A stretch of DNA of 64,000 nt from an uncultured Treponema sp. (GCA_946631855.1 CAMPAL010000001.1:1-64000); one strand, 5' to 3'. Shown: positions 18,687 through 28,707, counted from the first letter of the stretch. Made by a program: numbers and translations. The notes: generated by a model from the letters alone, not told the origin.

Positions 18687-19535
18687 ATGAATTATGAAAA
18701 AATTTACAGAAATTATGTTGAATTTGTAAGAAAAGAGGTATCCGAAGGAAGAAGACCTTCGGATAGAAGTACTTATATTTTTCAAAGAAAAAAGGGAATT
18801 TTGAAAAAAGATGAAATTTTTGAATTTCACCATATCTTACCAAAATGTTTAGGAGGAGAAGATTCTAAAGAAAATTTAATTCCTTTAACTCCAAGAGAAC
18901 ATTATTTAGCTCATTTAACACTTTGGAAAATATATCCTCATGAAAATGGAATTGCATTAGCTCTTTGGGCTTTTAACGGGGCTTTTAAAAAAGAGGGTTT
19001 TGAATTTCAAAAAGGTCTGCCCTCAAAAATATATCAAAAATTGAAAGAATCTATTGATTTTGGGGCATCTCAAAGAGGTATTAAAAAGTCTCCTGAATTT
19101 TGTGAAAATTTAAGAAAGAAAAGATTAGGAAAAAAAAATTCGGAAGAAACAAAAAGAAGAATAAAAGAGCATCATGCAGATGTGAGGGGTATAAAAAACG
19201 CAAATTTTGGAAAAAAGTGGAGTGAAAGTCAGAAAAAAAGAGCTTCTGAAATCAAAAAAGAATACTACAAGGATCCTCAAAATAGAAGTAAACCTGTTTT
19301 GAGTAGGAAAAAGAATGGAATTTCCTATAAAGGAAGTTTGAACCCTAATGCAAAAAAAGTTATTTGCACCACTACTAATGAAGTTTTTGATTCAGTGAAA
19401 GATTGTTGTAAAAAAATTTTTAATAATGATGAACATGGAATATGTCAATGCGTTGCAGAAGCTGCGAGAGGGAAAAGAAAAACAAAAACACCTTTTTCTT
19501 TTAAGGGGTATTCTTTTAAATATGAGGAAGTTTGA
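18687..19535 (+). CDS. HNH homing endonuclease
   Basis: FEFHHILPKCLGGEDSKENLIPLTPREHYLAHLTLW; NUMOD-like C-terminus. Confidence 0.85.
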   Translation: MNYEKIYRNYVEFVRKEVSEGRRPSDRSTYIFQRKKGILKKDEIFEFHHILPKCLGGEDSKENLIPLTPREHYLAHLTLWKIYPHENGIALALWAFNGAFKKEGFEFQKGLPSKIYQKLKESIDFGASQRGIKKSPEFCENLRKKRLGKKNSEETKRRIKEHHADVRGIKNANFGKKWSESQKKRASEIKKEYYKDPQNRSKPVLSRKKNGISYKGSLNPNAKKVICTTTNEVFDSVKDCCKKIFNNDEHGICQCVAEAARGKRKTKTPFSFKGYSFKYEEV

Positions 19536-19627
19536 AAGACGTAGAAAAAGAAGAAATTGAGAACCCTTCTTTTTAATCAAACAGTTTTTTAAATGCTTTT
19601 CTATATTCCTTAAAAAGGAGAAAAGTA

Positions 19628-20365
19628 ATGAATAATAATAAGGTGAAAAATTGCAGCTTTATTGTTGTAATTTTAGCAATGGCTTCTGTTATTTTTAGTG
19701 TAGCTGCTAATCAAGTTTCAGGAAGATTAGGCTTCTTTGGGCCTTTCGCAGCTCCTTTGGGTGTGTTTTATTTTCCTTGCATTTATGTTATTTCTGATAT
19801 TCTTTCAGAAGTGTATGGTTATAGAATTTCCAGATGGGTTTCCTGGATTACCTCTTTTGTAAACATCATATTCCTCGGATTAGTTCTTGGTGTAATTTCC
19901 ATTATCAAACCGGTACCGTGGTGTGAAGATTTAAATCAAGCCCTTTGGGATGTAAATGGAACCTCATTCAGAGTGGTAGTAGGATCTATATTAGGAGCGG
20001 TTTTAGCTGGATGGGTTAATGATATTATTTTTCAAAAGTTTAAACATAAGGAAGGAGAAAAGGGTTTTGCAAAAAGAAAACTTCTTTCTAGTTTAGCTGC
20101 AGAGGCCGTAGATACTATTACATTCATCACTATAGCTTTTTTAGGTACAATGCCTTTTAGTCCCCTTTCAGAAGGAGGATCTATTTACACTTCTGTATGT
20201 TCTTTGTATGTTGTACAGTTTTTATTGAAATACAGTGTTGAAGTAATAACAGAACCTTTAGCTCATCTTTTAGCTAAGAAATTGAAGAAATTGGATCCTG
20301 ATGCTTTCGAGGATAGAAGCAATTTCAATATTTTTGGTTTTGAGAAAAAGCAGAAAACAAACTAA
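19628..20365 (+). CDS. yhhQ: Queuosine-precursor transporter, YhhQ/VUT (DUF165) family
   Basis: Multi-TM; GPFAAPLGVFYFPCIYVISDILSEVYGYRISRW; GAVLAGWVNDIIF; AAEAVDTITFITIAFLG; EVITEPLAHLLAKKLKKLDPDAFED. Confidence 0.85.
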   Translation: MNNNKVKNCSFIVVILAMASVIFSVAANQVSGRLGFFGPFAAPLGVFYFPCIYVISDILSEVYGYRISRWVSWITSFVNIIFLGLVLGVISIIKPVPWCEDLNQALWDVNGTSFRVVVGSILGAVLAGWVNDIIFQKFKHKEGEKGFAKRKLLSSLAAEAVDTITFITIAFLGTMPFSPLSEGGSIYTSVCSLYVVQFLLKYSVEVITEPLAHLLAKKLKKLDPDAFEDRSNFNIFGFEKKQKTN

Positions 20366-20493
20366 ATCAAAAAGTCAAGGGGACAGGTTAGCAATCCCAC
20401 TGCAACTTGAAAATTGCATCATACTCAATTTTCTAACCCTTTCTACTAATTAAATTTATAGAGTCGTGGGAAGCTCTTAAAAGGAGTTTAAGT

Positions 20494-21354
20494 ATGAAAA
20501 AATTAACAGATGAGGTCATATTCCTCAAATCCCTAGAGAATTTCTCTACTCTATTTTTAGAGTATGGTGGAAATCAAAAATTTCAATTCATTTGTGAAAA
20601 ATGCAATCACTCTCAAACCCTTCCAAAGAAAAGAATTAAAAAACTTCAATCCTTAAAATGTTCAAAATGTAGAAGAAAAGAAACTAATCTGCAAAAATAT
20701 GGAGTTGAAAATATTTTTCAGGATACTAAAAGAATTGAAAAGGCCTGCATTTCAAAGCTTGGAGTATCAAACCCTCAGCAATTAAAGACTGTAAGAGAAA
20801 AAACTAAGAAAACTAATCTAGAAAAATATGGATGTGAAACTCCTTTGCAATTAGAAAAATCTAAAGAAGCATCTAGACAAAATTGGAAAGAATGTAAAGA
20901 TACCAGAATTGAAAGAAGAAGAAAAACTTGCAAAGAGAAGTATGGAGAAATTCATTTTTTAAAAACAAACGAAGGAAAAGAAAAATAGGAAAACACTTGT
21001 AAGGAAAGATTTGGGTGTAAAAGTTCATCTCAATCAGAAGTTGTTAGACAAAAATTAAAGGAGGCTTGGGCTAAAAAATCAGAAGAGGAGTTAGTAGCTA
21101 TAAAGGAGAAGTATGTATCTACTTGTTTAGAAAGGTATGGAGTTGAAAGCTCTTCACAATCTCCTGAGATTCGGAAAAAAGGAAAGTCTAAAATTAGAAA
21201 GGATGGACAATTGTTCGATAGTAGTTGGGAATTGAAAGTTTTTGAATTTTGTAAGGAAAATTCAATTCCTGTAAAAAGAGAACCTGTAGTTTTAGAATAT
21301 GAATTTCAAAACAAAAAATGTAAATATTTTCCTGATTTTGAAGTGAACTACTGA
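20494..21354 (+). pseudogene. Zinc-finger / VSR-like homing-type nuclease, interrupted by in-frame TAG and truncated by an IS200/IS605-type end
   Basis: LQKYGVENIFQ / LEKYGCETPLQ repeats as in 60348-61355; TAG at 20986-20988 then same frame continues ENTCKERFGCKSSSQSEVV...FDSSWELKVFEFCKE...YFPDFEVNY. Confidence 0.8.
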
Positions 21355-21415
21355 TTGGCTAAAGACCAATCAGCTTCCAACTTTATGTTGTTTCCAACAA
21401 TGAGTTTGGACTTTC
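21341..21415 (-). mobile_element. Solo right end (RE/omegaRNA-like) of the IS200/IS605-type element
   Basis: 75 bp gapless match to 49211-49285 with conserved hairpins CTGATTGG-ctaaaga-CCAATCAG and GTTG-tttc-CAAC. Confidence 0.85.
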
Positions 21416-21526
21416 CTGTATATTTTAATTTTGCTATTTATCAAACCTTTGTATAAAGGTCATCTATTCTTGCATTAATATTTTGAAATTCCATTTCTAT
21501 ATAATTTAAAATACCATTGAAAGTAT

Positions 21527-21955
21527 TTACATCGGCTTTGTCAAATTCTTTTTTAACGGATTTAAAGAAAGGAATTCTTTAACGTTATAATATCTCCAAA
21601 GGTTCATTGGATTCCATTCAAGAAGGCCACCCTCTTTTATTGTACAAAAACCTTTAACGAGGCAAAAAGTTAATATTGGAAAATTTTTAAAATCCCAATT
21701 TGTAACAATTGGGCTTCCAAATTCCTTTCTAAACTTCTCCACTTGTTCGTAAGTAGGCTCATCATACTTTAGACGAATCACTCCTTCTCGAAACTTTGAA
21801 AAATCTATTGGAAGATTTTTCGGAAGATCAACCCATTTACCTTCGGTTTCTTCATATTCAAGGGTTGCACCTCTGTCGTAACAATTTTTTAAAAACTTTT
21901 GAGATTCACTCAATTTTTCCTTAAACATTCTTTCCTCCTCTAAAATATCCTGCAT
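21527..21955 (-). CDS. Hypothetical protein
   Basis: 142 aa ORF. Confidence 0.55.
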   Translation of the reverse strand: MQDILEEERMFKEKLSESQKFLKNCYDRGATLEYEETEGKWVDLPKNLPIDFSKFREGVIRLKYDEPTYEQVEKFRKEFGSPIVTNWDFKNFPILTFCLVKGFCTIKEGGLLEWNPMNLWRYYNVKEFLSLNPLKKNLTKPM

Positions 21956-22118
21956 TAAAACCAGATTTAAATGCTCTTTCTACTCTAAATTCTTCGCAAG
22001 GGTCATCAAACATTTTATCTTTTGAATATTCCTTCCACGCTTTTTCAATTTCTGAATTTGGGGATTCAATAATGTTATTGATTTTCTTTTTTAGATGTTT
22101 AGAAATGAATTTTAACAT
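21921..22118 (-). CDS. Hypothetical small protein
   Basis: 65 aa ORF; overlaps downstream gene. Confidence 0.45.
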   Translation of the reverse strand: MLKFISKHLKKKINNIIESPNSEIEKAWKEYSKDKMFDDPCEEFRVERAFKSGFNAGYFRGGKNV

Positions 22119-22165
22119 ATTAGTATTATAGAGATACGCGCAGAAGAAAAACTAATTTTTTACAT

Positions 22166-22606
22166 ATGACTAGAGCAGAATTAAAACAAAAACGTTTGAA
22201 CGAAGAAAATGAAAAAATTGAGGAATTAAAAGGTAAACAAATAACTGAGGATCAAAAGAATTGGTTCCGTAGTACTCTTCAATGGAAGGAATTTAGAGAC
22301 TCTTTTGAAAATGCAGGTGTAAAGAAATTTAAAAATGGAAAAGAAAAACCCATCAAAGCAGTAGACCCTTTTACTCTTAATCCTCTAAAGAAAGGCTGGC
22401 AATTGCACCATTGCGATCTTGACAGTAGAAATTACACAAATCTAATTAAAGAACACTTTTTAGCACTTAATCCCAACTCACACTCGTTCTTACATTGGGC
22501 ATTCACTCAGATGTGTAAGGATAAAGGTTTTATAAAAAGATTTGAGGATGCATTATATATGATGTACGAATTAAATGAAGGAAAAGATGTGAAGGATTTC
22601 AAGTGA
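22166..22606 (+). CDS. HNH-like nuclease
   Basis: GWQLHHCDLDSRNYTNLIKEHFLALNPNSHSFLHW. Confidence 0.55.
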   Translation: MTRAELKQKRLNEENEKIEELKGKQITEDQKNWFRSTLQWKEFRDSFENAGVKKFKNGKEKPIKAVDPFTLNPLKKGWQLHHCDLDSRNYTNLIKEHFLALNPNSHSFLHWAFTQMCKDKGFIKRFEDALYMMYELNEGKDVKDFK

Positions 22607-22662
22607 AATTATTTTGACAAAAAAATAAATGAGATGTTTCCCCATCTCATTGCAATTTAGAT

Positions 22663-22878
22663 CTAAATCTTTTTCTGAGAATTTTTCGATAAGCCTTCAG
22701 CAAGCTTATTTAGTTGAGCTTTTCCTTCTTCCAAACTATAATAAAGAGCTTCTTTTATCCACCCGTCTGTTCCTTCTATATATCCATTAAAGTCATGCCA
22801 AAACAAAAATTTCTTGTACTGAATCTTGAATGGCTTTGCATTTGTCGAGCGATCTCCTAAAGATAATCTAAGTTTCAT
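22663..22878 (-). CDS. Hypothetical small protein
   Basis: 71 aa ORF. Confidence 0.45.
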   Translation of the reverse strand: MKLRLSLGDRSTNAKPFKIQYKKFLFWHDFNGYIEGTDGWIKEALYYSLEEGKAQLNKLAEGLSKNSQKKI

Positions 22879-22939
22879 GTTGAAAAATATAGAACCAAAA
22901 TTAAAAAACTACTCAAAAAAGAGTAGTTTTTAGATTCAC

Positions 22940-23476
22940 TTAAAAATATTCAAGAATTTCGTTAATTATTCTATGTTCTTTTAGAAACTTATCTAAATCC
23001 TCATAATCTTCAATAGTTTCGTCTTGTATTTGAAGCAAATCTCTTAAATATTCCCTGTACTTTCCAGGAATTACTAAATCCTCTTCAGCTTCCTTAAAAG
23101 CTCGCTTATTTTTAATCATCTTACTCTCCTTTTTTATAGTAGAAGGCGTTATACTTCCTTTAAACTCATCAATAAAATCAATTGTATCTTCCAGGTCCAT
23201 TTGCAATTCTGAAAGTTCACCTGACCAGCTTTCAATTTTTTCTTTATTTGAATCTTTACAATCAATTGTATAAGAATCCACTCCGTTTGGAGAGAATGAG
23301 AAAATCAAATCAGTTCTTCCACAATCAACCTGCCAAATAATTGAAACATTAGATTCTTTATCCATTATAAAGATATCCGGTCTATTAGAATCTTTCAAAA
23401 ACTTCAAAACCCTTGCGCGAAGTTTTGCACTAAAGTTTCCTGCTCTTGCTTCTTTTAAATTTCTATTTATTCTCAT
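22940..23476 (-). CDS. Hypothetical protein
   Basis: 178 aa ORF, RBS aaaagga, CCACTAATT motif upstream. Confidence 0.6.
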   Translation of the reverse strand: MRINRNLKEARAGNFSAKLRARVLKFLKDSNRPDIFIMDKESNVSIIWQVDCGRTDLIFSFSPNGVDSYTIDCKDSNKEKIESWSGELSELQMDLEDTIDFIDEFKGSITPSTIKKESKMIKNKRAFKEAEEDLVIPGKYREYLRDLLQIQDETIEDYEDLDKFLKEHRIINEILEYF

Positions 23477-23552
23477 TTTTATTTTCCTTTTAAAACAATT
23501 AGTGGGTTTTTTTGCATTAAGGAAATGTATATTTTCAGTATAGGAGTCAAAA

Positions 23553-23996
23553 ATGAATGATCTTGAAAATTCATCTAAAATTGAAAAAATGGAAAATTTC
23601 TTTCATCAATGGTACGACATTTTGAATCCTTTACAAAAAATAGATGCCGATAACTTTTTGTTGAATTATCCAATACACGAGATTGAAAATGATATCTTTT
23701 CAGCTGCAGAAAAGAACAATATTAAAATTGAGGTTCCTCCTGCAAGGCTTTTTCAAGTTGAAGTTGAAAATAAAGTGAAAACCCCAGAACGCAAAATTCT
23801 AGAGTGCAAATTCATTCCATTTGGAAAAACTAACGACTCTTTCCGTAAAGAACTTTTCAATCTTTTTGAAAATACAAAAAGCACTTACCCTGATAAACTC
23901 ATAACTTTTTTTTGCATGTGCCCTTTTATAAAAAGTTTTTCCTTTTCCGCAAAAGAATATCAATACGGAATACTTGGAACTTTTTGGATTCCTTAA
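23553..23996 (+). CDS. Hypothetical protein
   Basis: 147 aa ORF, RBS taggag. Confidence 0.6.
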   Translation: MNDLENSSKIEKMENFFHQWYDILNPLQKIDADNFLLNYPIHEIENDIFSAAEKNNIKIEVPPARLFQVEVENKVKTPERKILECKFIPFGKTNDSFRKELFNLFENTKSTYPDKLITFFCMCPFIKSFSFSAKEYQYGILGTFWIP

Positions 23997-24021
23997 AAAA
24001 AGCTCCTGTAAAAAGGGCTTT

Positions 24022-24504
24022 TTAATATCCGTAAAATTCAATTCTGTAATTATATCTTGTTCTTGTACCATCTTGAAATTCATCAAAAGAGCAAGCTAAA
24101 AGAACTTGCCTAACCTTGTAATCTTCTTCGCATTCGTGAATTTCTACACCAAGATCGTATTCGCTTACACTATAAGTTTGTTCAGCATAAACTATCAATT
24201 CACGTACAGCTTTTAAAACGGCAGCGAGATTGTTGGAAACGTTGATTTGCTTTAGAATTTCACCTCCTTGACAAGTTAGAGGATTATCTTTCGGCTGTTT
24301 CTTTACAAAAACCAATTGTTTTAAAAAAGTTCTGCTGACTGCAGGAAAATCAGGATCATTGTGAGAAAGCATACTCTCCGCATGCCGATCACACCAATCT
24401 TTTACAAATTTCTCTTTCTCTGCATCTGTATAACATGTGGTGAGATAATCATCTAAATCTGAGCCACAAAAATCTGCGCTATGAAAAATATCCCAAACTG
24501 CCAT
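24022..24504 (-). CDS. Hypothetical protein
   Basis: 160 aa ORF, RBS aaggaggta. Confidence 0.6.
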   Translation of the reverse strand: MAVWDIFHSADFCGSDLDDYLTTCYTDAEKEKFVKDWCDRHAESMLSHNDPDFPAVSRTFLKQLVFVKKQPKDNPLTCQGGEILKQINVSNNLAAVLKAVRELIVYAEQTYSVSEYDLGVEIHECEEDYKVRQVLLACSFDEFQDGTRTRYNYRIEFYGY

Positions 24505-24569
24505 AATTGTACCTCCTTAGAAAAAGGTTAAGGGTTTTCACAAAAAGACCCTTACCTTTTCATTTTTTT

Positions 24570-25295
24570 TTAGAAATTTTTTTCTGTTGAATGCTTTACA
24601 GAGTACATTACCCTTGTAAGATAATAATCTCCTTTCTGCTGGTAAGGTTTTTTACCTTCTTCCAAAGGCTGAATATTGAAAATTACCCAACCTTTTTCTG
24701 CGTGCTGCTGAGCGAGCTTGTAAACTTCTACTTTTGAATTTAAACTGTCATAAGCTGCAGCAATTTTCTTTTCTGTAGCTTTATAAGCTTTGCGGAACTC
24801 TTCAACTGCATAACCAGAAGCGTTAATCCAATCAAAACTCATTTTTGATTCTTCCAAAATCTTTTTCGCTTCTGCAACTTCTTTTGCAATTGCAGCTTTA
24901 AGTGGTTCAACGTTTACCGAAGTTTCAGCAAACCGCTTGTTTACCTCAATAATTCCTTCACGGTACTTTTCAATTGTACTCATCAAATCTTCGAGTTCAA
25001 AACCCTCAATTCCACCATTGAATTTATCACCGAGTTTGTAAGCCTCTGTTTTGCTCCACATTTCCCAAGGAGCATCCATTGTAAGATCTGTAAGACCCTC
25101 TTTCTTCAATGTAGGAAGGTAATCATAACGAAGACTAATGAATGTTCCATACTTTGAATCTCTGCACTGTGAAAAAGGAATTCCTTTATACATCCACATT
25201 GTAAAGCGGTTGCCATCATCTGAAAAATTAAACTGTGGAAGGTATTCAAAACCTTCAATGTCCTGGATTCTTTTCTCTGTAACTGTCTTGATCAT
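24570..25295 (-). CDS. Hypothetical protein, paralogue of 45894-46235
   Basis: GTFISLRYDYLPTLKKEGLTDL...W...EAYKLGDKFNGGIEGFELEDLMSTIEKYREGI parallels RTCISFSNALLKDFREKGLTDI...KAFWIGDKFFDVKEFELEELFAAADKFREAM. Confidence 0.65.
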   Translation of the reverse strand: MIKTVTEKRIQDIEGFEYLPQFNFSDDGNRFTMWMYKGIPFSQCRDSKYGTFISLRYDYLPTLKKEGLTDLTMDAPWEMWSKTEAYKLGDKFNGGIEGFELEDLMSTIEKYREGIIEVNKRFAETSVNVEPLKAAIAKEVAEAKKILEESKMSFDWINASGYAVEEFRKAYKATEKKIAAAYDSLNSKVEVYKLAQQHAEKGWVIFNIQPLEEGKKPYQQKGDYYLTRVMYSVKHSTEKNF

Positions 25296-25411
25296 TGTTC
25301 GTACCTCTTATGCTTATAATATAGGGTTTTGAGTAAAGAAATTCACACAAAAAAATAAAATTCTTTTTGCAAAAGTTACCCTATAATATTGAAAGCAAGG
25401 CAGGTATTAAA

Positions 25412-26068
25412 TTGAGCAATATACTTGAAAAACTTTTAGCTTTAGCAAACGATAAGTGCAATTCTTTTGAAAGTGCTTTGGCCTATAAAATGTATCTTAA
25501 ACTAAAAGATAAGTTTTCAGAAGAAGAAGCTGTCAAGAAAGCAAATGAAGAAGCTGAAAAAGAGTGGAATGCTTATGATAGTTCTACATGGTCTGAGGAT
25601 GAAAGAAAAGAATACGATTACTGGCGTGGCGGAAAATTCTCTTTTGAAAGAACAGAAAAATTTCTCAATGAAGTGTACAAAGTTGAAGGTGGATATCTTA
25701 TAAGACGTTGGAATTATTTGAATGCAATGTCTTTTCATTACATAACTCAGTTACGTACCTTTGGGAATGAATATGAAGGCGTAAGAAAAAATTGCCTTAA
25801 AAAGATTGCCTTTTTTGAGCAACTTCAAGAAGATGAGTTTGGAAAAGATGAATATGATGATTACGATTGGTACACAGAAACAGAAGGCACAATTAAATTT
25901 GAAAGATTCCAGGGGCAAGATAATAAAAAAGTAGGCAATCCAAAAATAAATTATCTCATGTTTATTGAAGGGAGTTTGATTTCACTGCTTGAAAGCTTTT
26001 ACCCTAAAGATGCATTCAAAAATGCAAAAAGTTTCGAAAGTAATGCAATTGCAAAATTAGAGTATTAA
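25412..26068 (+). CDS. Hypothetical protein
   Basis: TTG start after aaggcagg; CCTATAATATTG motif upstream; followed by terminator AGGTTCC...GGAACCT. Confidence 0.55.
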   Translation: MSNILEKLLALANDKCNSFESALAYKMYLKLKDKFSEEEAVKKANEEAEKEWNAYDSSTWSEDERKEYDYWRGGKFSFERTEKFLNEVYKVEGGYLIRRWNYLNAMSFHYITQLRTFGNEYEGVRKNCLKKIAFFEQLQEDEFGKDEYDDYDWYTETEGTIKFERFQGQDNKKVGNPKINYLMFIEGSLISLLESFYPKDAFKNAKSFESNAIAKLEY

Positions 26069-26107
26069 AAAAAGGTTCCCTTTTTACAGGAACCTTTTTC
26101 CAAAATT

Positions 26108-27445
26108 TTAGCGGCGTCTATTTATCTTTCTTCTTATAGCTTCCTTCAAACGTCTAATACGAGCCCTTCTCCTTATTGCTTCTTTGAGGTCTGTATCCGC
26201 ATTTTCAATGTCGTCTTTTGTAGTGACAAAAACCTTATCAACAGTTCCATCCCTATCTTCATCTACTCCGTAATAGCCAGGTTGTCCAAATTCCTGGCCT
26301 GCTCCTTTGGCAAGTTTTTTATCATCTGCATCTGCCAAGGTATGTACAATTCCTTGCTTTTTACCGTCTGCATTAAGAACAGCAGCGGTAGCTCTTGCTT
26401 TTGGACCGTCTTTAGCCTGAACTACAGCATCTGCATTTTTATTCTTCTGTCTGTAGAATTTTTTATCACTGCTGTTGTAAAACATTGTTTCTTTGGAAAA
26501 CTTCATGCCTTTGGTATCACCTGAAAAAGCTTGTGCATCTTCTCCAATTCTACGTTTTCTTGCAAATTTACGAGCTTCAAACAAATCTGCATAATCTTCA
26601 GGACTTAATCCTTCCAAATCATCTTTGTTTAAGAGATAACCGAGTTTTGTCATTTTGTTACCGTTTTTATCAAAACCTCCTCTGTCTTTACCCTTACTGT
26701 CAAAACCTTCTTCATCATATCCTTCACGGTCTCTTCCGTACCTGTCAAAGCCTTTACTGTTGTAACCTTCTCTATCAAAACCGTTTTTATCAATACCGTC
26801 AATAATTGTATCAACAATCATATCTCTGTTAGGATCCCAGAAAGAGTAATAAGCCTCAACATTTACTGTATCAACATAATAAGAATCTTCATTTTCATAA
26901 TCCTCGTCTTCGTAATTCTGCTTTTCTTCACAATCTCTTTCAGCATCTTCAATAGAAGAAAAGAATTCAGTGTCATATTTATCGTTTTCATTAAAGACAC
27001 CATAAATTGTAGTTTCAGCAAGAGGAGTTTGTTCAAAACCTTCTCCCCATCCATCACTCATTTGACCTTCTACATAATCTCTCAAGCTTTTTACAACGTC
27101 TTCTGTAGCTGGAACATTGAGTTTACAGGTAACAAGGAGAACACTTTCTTTTGTGTCAAAGTCAAGATAAATACCTGAAACTTTGTCATAAAGTTCATCT
27201 CCAGCCTCGAAAGCGGCTAAACCTTTTGGACCAAACTCTTTGTTATCCAACTTAACAATATCTTTGCACTTTCTGTCAGGGTCAAAGTCGAAATCGTTAT
27301 AAACAATTTCATCGTTAAACTGCATATTAAAAGTATCATTATCGATACTATCTGTCATATATGTAACTCTTGGAGCTATCTTAAAAATAACTTCGCTAGT
27401 TGAAGCAACTTCTGCTTCGCGTAGTCTTCTAAAATTTTTTTCCAT
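26108..27445 (-). CDS. Hypothetical protein with tandem DxxGFDxxGYD repeats and basic C-terminus
   Basis: 445 aa; IDKNGFDREGYNSKGFDRYGRDREGYDEEGFDSKGKDRGGFDKNG. Confidence 0.65.
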   Translation of the reverse strand: MEKNFRRLREAEVASTSEVIFKIAPRVTYMTDSIDNDTFNMQFNDEIVYNDFDFDPDRKCKDIVKLDNKEFGPKGLAAFEAGDELYDKVSGIYLDFDTKESVLLVTCKLNVPATEDVVKSLRDYVEGQMSDGWGEGFEQTPLAETTIYGVFNENDKYDTEFFSSIEDAERDCEEKQNYEDEDYENEDSYYVDTVNVEAYYSFWDPNRDMIVDTIIDGIDKNGFDREGYNSKGFDRYGRDREGYDEEGFDSKGKDRGGFDKNGNKMTKLGYLLNKDDLEGLSPEDYADLFEARKFARKRRIGEDAQAFSGDTKGMKFSKETMFYNSSDKKFYRQKNKNADAVVQAKDGPKARATAAVLNADGKKQGIVHTLADADDKKLAKGAGQEFGQPGYYGVDEDRDGTVDKVFVTTKDDIENADTDLKEAIRRRARIRRLKEAIRRKINRRR

Positions 27446-27476
27446 TCTATTAAATCTCCTGTTTTTAATAATTTAG

Positions 27477-28004
27477 TTAAAAAATTCCGTTAAGTGTAAA
27501 AACCTGTTTTAAGTCCTCCTCAAGTTCCTCTTTAGAAGATCCATAAAATTGGTCATCCCCTGTAACAATTCCATAATGATTCATAAGTGAGACTGTTGAA
27601 TGAAACCCCTCCACTATAATATCATCGTAATATTTTCCCTGTACAGAAATTTCAATAATGTTATCTTTCACTTTATACGACATTATAGCAGGGGGAGTTC
27701 TAGGATCTTCATTTTCAATGAACCCATAGTATTCACAAAACCGTTTGACAAAATTAATTGTGTCAAAAGTTGTAATACCTTCACCTGTTTTCACTTTTGA
27801 TTCTCTGATTTTTTCCAAAGTTATTTTTCCTTTTGGTAGAAACTTTTTACTCTTTTTTAATTGATTTATTCTTTGACGAGGCTCTGTTTCACTTTCAAAA
27901 ACATCTGCATTTTCAGCATTACTTGTAAATGATTTACCTTTAAGATATTTATGGCCAATTCTAGCTTTGTAAGAGTAATCTTTTTCATTCAACTTTTTAG
28001 TCAT
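27477..28004 (-). CDS. Hypothetical protein
   Basis: 175 aa ORF, RBS aaaaggag. Confidence 0.6.
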   Translation of the reverse strand: MTKKLNEKDYSYKARIGHKYLKGKSFTSNAENADVFESETEPRQRINQLKKSKKFLPKGKITLEKIRESKVKTGEGITTFDTINFVKRFCEYYGFIENEDPRTPPAIMSYKVKDNIIEISVQGKYYDDIIVEGFHSTVSLMNHYGIVTGDDQFYGSSKEELEEDLKQVFTLNGIF

Positions 28005-28102
28005 TTTTTTCTCCTTTTAATAAAATTAGAGAAAAAAATAAGTCAACAAAAAAAGAGGTTGTTTTTAATGACAACCTCTTGTTGAACTTTTTTTAAAAGA
28101 TC

Positions 28103-28483
28103 TTACTTTCGGAGAAGACCGTACTTTTGGAAAAGTTTTGAAATACACTGCACTGCTGTTTTCCTGTCAGCCCAATTACCTTGTACATAATACATCTTTT
28201 TTGCTTTTCCAAGTCCTTCCCCATTTACAAGGTTCCAAACTTTTGCACAAGCAGGGCAAACAAGATATTCATTGTAATCCTCTACAATTTCGAAGCCTGC
28301 TTCTTTCAAATCCTCAACGAGAGAAGGATTAGCTTCATATACCTCTTTTGTTATAAGAACAAGAGAATCCTTGTAAAGAACACAGCCTGGTTTCACATCC
28401 TTCAAATCTTCGTAAAACTCAAGATCTGAAATACGAAGATCCTTAAACGCGTTCTTGAAATATCTTTGTACCAAATATGCCAT
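28103..28483 (-). CDS. Hypothetical protein
   Basis: ATG at 28483 preceded by AGAGGCACGAAAG leader; CxxC motif (CPACAK). Confidence 0.6.
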   Translation of the reverse strand: MAYLVQRYFKNAFKDLRISDLEFYEDLKDVKPGCVLYKDSLVLITKEVYEANPSLVEDLKEAGFEIVEDYNEYLVCPACAKVWNLVNGEGLGKAKKMYYVQGNWADRKTAVQCISKLFQKYGLLRK

Positions 28484-28707
28484 CTTTCGTGCCTCTCTTA
28501 ATGTATCCTTTATGTTTATAATATAGGGTAAAAGGTGTTTTAAGACCAAAAAAATTATTTGAGAAACTTTTTTCTCAAAATATTCAATTATTTTTTAGAT
28601 TTTTTTATTTAAAGGGATAATTTTGAATTTTTATTTTTTTAGAATTCTTTAGATTTTATTCAAATTTTAATTTTTTTTAGAATTCTTTCTAGAATTTTTT
28701 AATTTTA

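Noticed and set aside
20986-20988. Stop-codon reassignment (TAG to amino acid)
   Set aside because: TAG terminates other good genes (5745-5747, 6376-6378) at expected positions; only one degenerate gene shows an internal TAG.
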